Below, piece after piece: positions 57,701 to 64,000 of a stretch of 64,000 nt of DNA. Source of the stretch: Pascua guehoae. Its lineage: Eukaryota; Basidiomycota; Tremellomycetes; Trichosporonales; Trichosporonaceae. Location: NCBI GenBank assembly GCA_001600415.1, contig BCJX01000002.1:1111476-1175475 (forward strand), written 5' to 3'. Numbering within the stretch: position 1 is the first letter of the stretch; each line of letters starts with the position of its first letter. The notes under the pieces were generated by a model. It saw only the letters and a program-made list of their open reading frames with translations, was not told the origin of the DNA and did no database searches. The translations under genes were made by a program, and so were the position numbers.

Positions 57701-60403
57701 CCCGTGCCCGCGCCACCACTCGGTCCCACGCCACTGCCACCTCGAGAGCTCCACTGCGCATGCCGTGACCCCGACAAAACCTTTTGACCGCGGTCCCACT
57801 GAATGACTCGACACGCGCGCCACCCAATCCCCCTTCTTTCCACACGCTTGTCAAGGCTAAACACGGATCGAAAGGAGGGTCAAAAGAAGGAACGGCACTG
57901 GGACAGGTATTTTGGTTCTGGCCATTCTGGGCCGGACCATCCCATCGGCCATGTGTCGCCATCGACTTCTCATTGGTGCAACATGTGCCACCGCTTGGTG
58001 GATACCAGAATAGAAATCCCGGAACGTGCTTCTGTGCCACTTGGATCTTGGACAACCCACGCCTCGTCCGCGTGGCCGCGTGTTTGTCGCTTCTATTCGC
58101 TCCAAGCTCCACGACAGCTCCGCTCGGCCTGTTTGTGCCTCCATGTGCCTCAAACTGTGTCCCGCGCCACCCATGCCCCCAGATCCCGGAACGCTGATAT
58201 GCACCAAGGAGCCGGACAACGCGGACAAGGAGCCGGAAATAGCTACTGGGCGTCAACATCTAAGCTCTGCGCTCGATTGGCTGTGGGGCTACACACATCG
58301 CCGATGACGACGGCTCCATGAGCCCGAAGCTTCGGACATGGTTTGGTTTCACACGACAGCTGAAAGAACCCACTGTCGTGGCCGATTGTAACGGTTTGCT
58401 GGGTCTACCTGTACCTCGGGTTAGATGCCCGTCGACAGGACGCCTGTCACGGGGCACAGGGGAAACGGACAGCCCTGCCACAGAACAGCCAGCCCTGCCA
58501 CAGAATCAGAAGACGCCCAGTCCTGCTGTTTCGGCAGTTATCCCGACGACTCTGCCTTGATCGGCCCTGTAGGTACTGGCCAAACGAAAACCAAGTCATG
58601 TCCTGTCGGCGGTGACAGACACCATCGTGGGATTTACAGATTAAATTCTTGCAGTTGATTTACACCATATTTCTGGTCGCAGTTGTCGTGACAAGCAGGT
58701 AAAGTCTGCCACTTGGCCACATGTTGGCCACAACGCTCTCCAATGATGCCGCGAGCAGCCGTCCGTACCACTGAAAGACATTGTGGTTCCGATTGACGGC
58801 CCCACATAGATACCCTGCGCCCACTCGTGCACAAAGCGGCACTTGCCAACTTTGAACACACCTGGCCGAAACTGGGATGCTGAACTGTCACGGTTTTTGT
58901 GGCAGCGAGCGTGGGCTAGAGGGTGTTGCCACTGCCTTTACTCGTGGACCTAATGGCTCGGGGATGCGGTCATGGGTGGAGGAGACATTGGGCCGACACT
59001 ACCACTGCTCGGAACTCAATCACCCCAGTAAATCAGACTAGGAGCATCCACTATACGCTAGCTGCAGCGAACAAGCCATTGTTTCAATCGTGCCAGCGAC
59101 ATTCTCGTCCTGGCACGTGCGATGCTTGAGGTGGCTGTTGACATCGCGCAGTCATCACCTACAGTGCAGATGTTGGTTTTACTCATCGTCGTCGTGTAAG
59201 ACCAATGATTTTTACTGCAACTCTCCTGCCACTACTGTGCACCGTTGGACACGAAGCACAAATGTTACAGACTTGATACATCCTGCCCGTATCCAGCATT
59301 TCGTCGCCAAACTCCAGGACCTTTCGTCCACCATACACTCCGAGTTCTCTTGGGTCTGGACCCATGCTGGCAAACCCACTAGACTGGAGGGTAACGCTGC
59401 CCCTGTCCTCTTCCAAGAGCGATTACCTCTATTGTTCCTGCCCGCACTGGTCACCTGGCCGCTTATCAGATTGGAGCCATGACCTTGCCCCCAACAGGCC
59501 GATCAGATTACCGTCAGCACCCTCCTGTGCCACTGGCACGCTGCCCGTGGTCATCCACCAATATGACGAATACACATGCCACGGTTGCTGTGCCACGCTC
59601 CACAACCAACGCCGGCGGTAAGTGGTAACGCGGCCATGCCAGCCCGCCATTCCCTGACCGCCAACGTCTCGCCATACAGTCAACATCCGCGGCTCGTGTA
59701 CCTTTCCGTACGTCAACAGAGTTGCTATCAGATCGCGAAAACGATCAAGCGGAACCCCACAACATTAAACCTTGACTTCTCGGTTGTGGACATTACGTTA
59801 CCGTGGCGATGCAAGTGGGTGACAACCGCTAGACCGCTAGATTGCTGCCGCTCGGGCATCGGAACTTGTCCACTTCAAGCGGTCCGCTTGGCCACTTGTC
59901 CTTGTCCATGTACGGAACCGCCGCGGCTTGGCCGGACGCCGTCCATGACGTCACGGAGATAACCCCAAGGCCACACCCGAACAGTCGACTGATCCCAAGG
60001 TGATTGATAGCGGTCAGTATACAAAGTCGACGCTGTACATGCATACTGGGATGCTGTTCGTCTCAACCCTCTGCAGGTCGCGTAGCGCGCGTGGGTCGGT
60101 TGTTATCTCGAATACAGAGTGTGGTCGCCCCGGGCCGCGGCTGCCAATTCGCAACGCAACACGCTCCCGACTCGAAACCAACCTCGAAACGAAGCGCGAG
60201 TTGCTGAATAAGACTGCGAGTCACGCTCGGCAGTCTAAAAACCGGGGCACAAGTGGGCTCTACAACATTGACATTGGACAGTGTGACACTCACCACTACT
60301 CCCTCTCCTCCCACTACTCCCATTACTCTACTGCTCCCACTCCTCTGCACACTACACGACTCACCGACTCCCGCCCGCACCCCCAACGACACCCCCCCCC
60401 CCG
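54741..60403. other. 5.7 kb spacer with an assembly gap
   Basis: No convincing protein gene was seen. Content includes CTGC-type tetranucleotide runs near 55873-55886 and 56158-56180, a G14-15 run near 55838-55852, T-runs near 56517-56527 and 56823-56845, and a CCAGCCCTGCCACAGAA duplicate near 58472-58505. The length suggests either repeat-derived sequence or a long non-coding locus. Confidence 0.5.
55259..55273. other. Assembly gap (15 N)
   Basis: Fifteen unknown bases in a G-rich context. A single N also occurs at 61332. Frames crossing these points cannot be trusted. Confidence 0.98.
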
Positions 60404-61051
60404 ATGTCACGCATGCTCAAGATCTGGGGCCGGACCAACAGCGGCAACGTGCGCAAGGTGGTCTGGATGGCCGAGGAGCTGGGGCTGGGCTACGACCAAA
60501 TAATCGTCGGGGGCAAGCACGGCGGCCTCGACGCCGCCTACCGCGCCGAGGTGAACCCGACGGGGCTGATCCCGACCCTCCGCGATGGCGACTATACGCT
60601 GTGGGAGTCGAACACGATTGTGCGCTACTTGGCCGCCAAGCACGCGGGGGGTTCGCACTGGTACCCTTCCTCGATTGAGGAGCGGGGGCAGCAGGAAAAG
60701 TGGATGGACTGGGCGGCCGGCTCGTTTTTCCCCGCCATGAAACCGGCATTCTGGGGGATTCTCCGCACCCCGCCCGCCGAGCAGGACTGGGACGCGATTG
60801 CGGCTGCCATCAAGACGGCGAGTAAACAGCTCCAGATCGCAGACGACGTCCTGGCGCACCAGGCGTACCTCTCGGGAAACGAGATTGGCGTCGGCGATAT
60901 CCCCCTCGGCGCCGCCGTGTATATCTGGTTTGAGATGCCGGTGCCCAAGGAACTCGATATTCGCGATCGCACGCCGCATGTTCGTGCGTGGTATGAGCGC
61001 CTCAAGGAGAGGCCGGCGTACCAGAAGGGCGTCATGACCGAGGTGTCGTAG
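60404..61051 (+). CDS. Glutathione S-transferase
   Basis: Cytosolic GST of 215 residues in a single exon. It conjugates or reduces electrophiles using glutathione; the subclass is not certain. The N-terminal thioredoxin-like domain (about 1-82) has TNSGNVRKV with a Ser at the usual catalytic position, the cis-proline loop NPTGLIPTL, and the glutathione-binding WESNTIVRYL. The helical C-terminal domain (about 95-205) includes QEKWMDWAAGSFFPAMKP and the N-cap region EIGVGDIPLGAAVYIWFEM. The start is MSRMLKIWG; a C-run lies immediately upstream. It converges on the aldo-keto reductase at 62066. Confidence 0.93.
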   Translation: MSRMLKIWGRTNSGNVRKVVWMAEELGLGYDQIIVGGKHGGLDAAYRAEVNPTGLIPTLRDGDYTLWESNTIVRYLAAKHAGGSHWYPSSIEERGQQEKWMDWAAGSFFPAMKPAFWGILRTPPAEQDWDAIAAAIKTASKQLQIADDVLAHQAYLSGNEIGVGDIPLGAAVYIWFEMPVPKELDIRDRTPHVRAWYERLKERPAYQKGVMTEVS

Positions 61052-61080
61052 TTGTGAGTTGTCGGTGTTTGTGGGGGCCG

Positions 61081-61132
<52 letters not shown>

Positions 61133-62065
61133 GGACGCGGTCGAGAGGGACCAAGGAGCAGGGGGTAGCAGGCGAGGATTGAGGTGCGACGAGAAGGGCA
61201 GAGTCGATGGAGGAGGAGACGGAGAGGAGGCGGAGGAGGAGGCGGAGGAGAAGACGTGGGCAGAAACAGAGGAGATGACGGGGAAGACGGGGCGGGGATT
61301 CCGAGGAGGAGGATAAGGGGAGGAGGCGGGGNGGGAGACTGGGAGGAGAGGGGGATATCCCCAAACGCGAGATATGCATGCCAGTTACGCCCAAGTGCTA
61401 ACCAGCAGTATCCCAAAGGTCAGATGTAGCCCACCCAGCCATGTAACCATGCGTACGGCTCGTGAAACGCGCACTCTCCAGTGGACGAGCACCTTTGGTT
61501 CCAACAGTGCCACGAGATGACAATCGACGACGAGCTCGTGTCTCGTCTCGCAGTAAGCTCGTATGTTGTGCGGGAGGATAGATTGGCCTCGAGTCTGAAC
61601 GAGTCTCGCTTCACGCCGTGGCCTCGTGGTTGGCACACCGCGGGAGGCTTAAGGGGGAGGAGGGAAGCAGCACCGGGACAGGGGGGAGGGGGGTAGAGGG
61701 AAGAGAGAAGGTGAGGAGGCGGGGGAGGGACAAGATGAGGATGTGACTTTACACGATAGCCTTCCGAGCCGACCTCGAGTAGAGCCCGAGCGTCAAACTC
61801 GGCTGCGGAGGGTACCCGCGTTGGCAACGGTACTGCCTACGAATACGCACGCAGAGCTGCCCTTGTACCAAGACGTACCCTGCTGTTCGCTCCGCACGTT
61901 ACGTTCAGACCGCCGCTTGCCCCAGCACCTTGCCTACACCCACGCCGCGCCGGCCATTCTATTCCATAAACAACGAGCTTCCTAAATATCCGCCTACAAC
62001 CCCGCAGACGACGAGCCACGGCACACCTCCGCAGCCCCGTCCACCGATATACGACACGGGCGAGG
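61052..62065. other. Spacer between the convergent GST and AKR genes
   Basis: It contains a G49 run and purine-rich GGAGGAGGCGGAGGAGG-type sequence (61190-61340) with a single N at 61332. No gene was seen. Confidence 0.6.
61083..61131. repeat. G49 homopolymer
   Basis: Forty-nine consecutive G begin 31 bases after the GST stop codon. Confidence 0.95.
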
Positions 62066-62621
62066 TCACGGCTCGGCCTTGTCCCAGACATCCTTGAGGA
62101 ACTGGCGGAAGAAGCGCCCCTTGCCCGCCTCTGCAATCTCGGCGACCTGGGCGTCGGTGAGGGGCGCGAGGCGGAAGGCGGCGAGTTGCTCCTCCTGGCG
62201 CTGCTTGTTGCGCGATGTTCTGGCGTTAGCGGGGCAGTGGGAGGCACAGAGACTGGCATAAAGACCATCAGAGAGAGTGTGTGTGTGATTATCCCACTCC
62301 TGAACTCTGAACTGGGAGATACCCCAGGTTGTTCCCGACACTTTCCGCACGGTCCCACTCACGTCACGACGGTGCCGCCCGCATGCTGTGCGGCCCACTG
62401 GAGCAAGACCTGGGCGTCGGTCGTGCCGCGCTCGGCTGCGATGCGCGCGACGACGGCGTCGACTGGCCCGCCCGGCGAGCGGTGGACCGAGTTGAGGGGG
62501 CCGTAGGTCTGGAACTTGATGGCGTGTTTTGCCTGGAGGGCCGCGAGGCGCTGGATGTTGGGGGCGTGCCAGATGTAGGGGTTGTATTCGATCTGTGTGT
62601 GAGGAGGGTGTTTGGGCCCCG

Positions 62622-62674
<53 letters not shown>

Positions 62675-64000
62675 TTGGGATGCTGGGGGAGGGGGTAATC
62701 GCGGTGGGTAAAGTGATAGGTAGAAAGGACGGAGGACGGAGGACGATAGGGTTGGGCATGCATGGGTAAAGGCTGAACGATGTAAAGGAGAATGCAGGCA
62801 AGGAAGAGAAGACGTAGATGCGAGAGCAGAGAGCTTGAGACCTCGGTGGACGAGGAGATGGCCAGAGAGGAGAACAGGGGCAGAAAGAGGAGAGACCCAG
62901 AGGACCGGATACCAGCTCAGGCGAGAGCAGAGAGCTTGAGAGCTGGGTGGACGAGAAGATGGGCAGAGAGGGAGAAGGGTTGGAAGGGGAGAGACCCAGA
63001 GAACCGGAGACCAGCTCAACGGAAGAGAAGCACACGAGAGGACTCTGCAGATGCCCCAGGTGGGACAAGACGAGGAAGACCAGTTTCTCAAGAGGGCACT
63101 GCAACTGTGGCACACAAGGCAGACAGAATACCAACTGTACCCACCTGGTTGACGGCGGGCGGGTGCGTCCACGTCTTGGCCAACAGCTCAATATCCTCTG
63201 CGCGAAAGTTGCTCACGCCGACGGACCGCGCGAGACCGTCGCGCTTGATCTGCTCAAAGACGGCCCACTGCTCGCCGAGCGGGACCTTTGAGACGAGCGG
63301 CGAGTGGATGAGGTCTGGGCGGGGTTAGTCGCGTATGTGGGGTTGGGGTTGGGTCGTGTGGTGTGGGTGTTGGGGCCCGTGTGCAGTGTACCTCGCCTTG
63401 CCCTCGTGCTACTCACACACGTCGACATAGTCTGTCCCGAGCTGGCGTCAGCTAGAGGCTAGCACTTTGCTCACCTCCTTCAGGAGACCCTCGAGGACGC
63501 GCCGGGGCTCTTGGGCGTCGTCGCTCGACGACTTGCTCCCTGGGTGTCAGTACAGGCGGGTACAGAGTCCGGGCGAGTGGATAGTTTGTAGTGAGCCGGT
63601 ACCCCTAGGCCATTGTGGGGAACTAGATGTTCTACCCCTGCCGTCGTCGCCCCTACTTGCACCCTCGGGTTCGGGTACTCATCACCACACCCCGAGAGCG
63701 TTTCCGCACTTCTCCCCACGTGCCCCCCCCCCCAACCTCCAGGCGACTCACACTTGGTAAGCACATAGACGTCCTCGCGCTTCCCGCCCCACTGCTTGAG
63801 GGCCTCCCCGACGCTCGCCGAGTTGGCGTACCCCTCGGCCGTGTCGAGGGAGATGTAGCCCGTCTCGAGCGCCGAGAGGACGAGGTCGGTTACGGGCTTG
63901 GCGTACAGTGCAGTCCCCGTGCCTGCGCGTCAGCCGGGTAGATGTGGGAGGAGAGACTCGGGGAGGCTGCCGGGGAGGAGCAAGAGGCAGGCCGGTTCCT
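62066..64000 (-). CDS. Aldo-keto reductase (5' partial)
   Basis: NADPH-dependent reductase of carbonyl substrates, AKR family. Exons on the minus strand are 63752-63922, 63475-63539, 63417-63441 (25 nt), 63145-63314, 62363-62592 and 62066-62219; upstream exon(s) lie beyond the window. The catalytic set is present: Asp and Tyr in SLDTAEGYANSASVGEAL, Lys in VYVLTK and His in VYLIHSPLV. Cofactor-barrel motifs follow: GLARSVGVSNFRAEDIELL, NQIEYNPYIW and VLLQWAAQHAGGTVVTTSRN. It ends WDKAEP. Introns range from 33 nt (63442-63474) to 552 nt (62593-63144); the long one holds a 50-nt G run and a tandem duplication. It converges on the GST. The specific substrate is unknown. Confidence 0.87.
62623..62672. 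repeat. G50 homopolymer inside an AKR intron
   Basis: Fifty consecutive G on the plus strand (C50 on the AKR sense strand), within intron 62593-63144. Confidence 0.95.
62821..63020. repeat. Tandem duplication of about 111 bp in the AKR intron
   Basis: CGAGAGCAGAGAGCTTGAGA begins at 62821 and again at 62932. Both copies continue with GGTGGACGAG(G/A)AGATGG and end with GACCCAGAG and ACCAGCTCA. The second copy is slightly shorter. Confidence 0.85.

Noticed and set aside
58640..58900. Third MITE copy
   Set aside because: It has some GTGGCAG and TTGGCCAC inverted fragments but lacks the TACAG..GTGTCCGGAAAG terminus and homologous interior.
60407..60979. 190-codon minus-strand frame
   Set aside because: Antisense to the GST, whose domain motifs are on the plus strand.

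Overview
The window looks like a chromosomal fragment of a GC-rich basidiomycete yeast, probably Tremellomycetes and plausibly Trichosporonales. This is an inference from gene architecture: many very short spliceosomal introns (about 32-70 nt) with GTRNGT donors and a CTRAC-like branch site close to the AG, plus fungal-specific proteins (FHL1, RTC4, BUR1-type kinase, GPI-anchored secreted proteins). There is no bacterial operon logic. All genes were rebuilt by hand by joining exons; every multi-exon model except the two flagged as uncertain keeps one open frame across its splices.

Layout. 1-1321 (+): 3' part of a class B flavin monooxygenase. 2011-3062 (-) and 6506-7310 (+): two small secreted cysteine-patterned proteins, the first with a GPI-type tail. 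7999-10435 (-): PIN-type nuclease-like protein with a P/Q/H-rich tail. 11159-12359 (+): unknown protein. 12481-12679: MITE copy 1. 13283-13373: tRNA-Arg(ACG) with intron. 13949-16860 (-): APC-family amino acid/GABA permease with long cytosolic tails. 19410-21140 (-): Pho80-like cyclin. 22089-23088 (-): METTL26/DUF938-like protein, divergent from RTC4 (23470-25856, +). 26848-27526 (+): small protein with an N-myristoylation-like start. 27527-30023: repeat-rich spacer with MITE copy 2, a hairpin repeat pair and a C21G23 palindrome. 30024-35518 (+): FHL1 (FHA plus forkhead). 35519-38188: minisatellites. 38189-39474 (-): single-pass membrane protein. 39475-42746: spacer with three tandem arrays. 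42747-46151 (-): BUR1/CDK9-type kinase. 47058-48307 (-): unknown protein. 50584-50696: tRNA-Leu(TAG) with intron. 52193-54740 (-): single-pass membrane protein. 54741-60403: large spacer with an assembly gap. 60404-61051 (+): glutathione S-transferase. 62066-64000 (-): aldo-keto reductase, 5' end outside the window.

The genes do not form one pathway. Nutrient and growth control recurs: permease, Pho80-like cyclin, FHL1 (ribosomal-protein gene transcription) and BUR1 (transcription elongation). The right end holds a convergent pair of detoxification-type enzymes (GST and AKR). The points most worth a second look are a two-copy MITE family with TA-flanked inverted termini, the paired six-cysteine secreted proteins, very long G homopolymers (49 and 50 nt) around the GST/AKR pair, a METTL26-like protein whose AdoMet glycine motif is lost, and a short hairpin repeat unit present twice near 28.5-29.0 kb.
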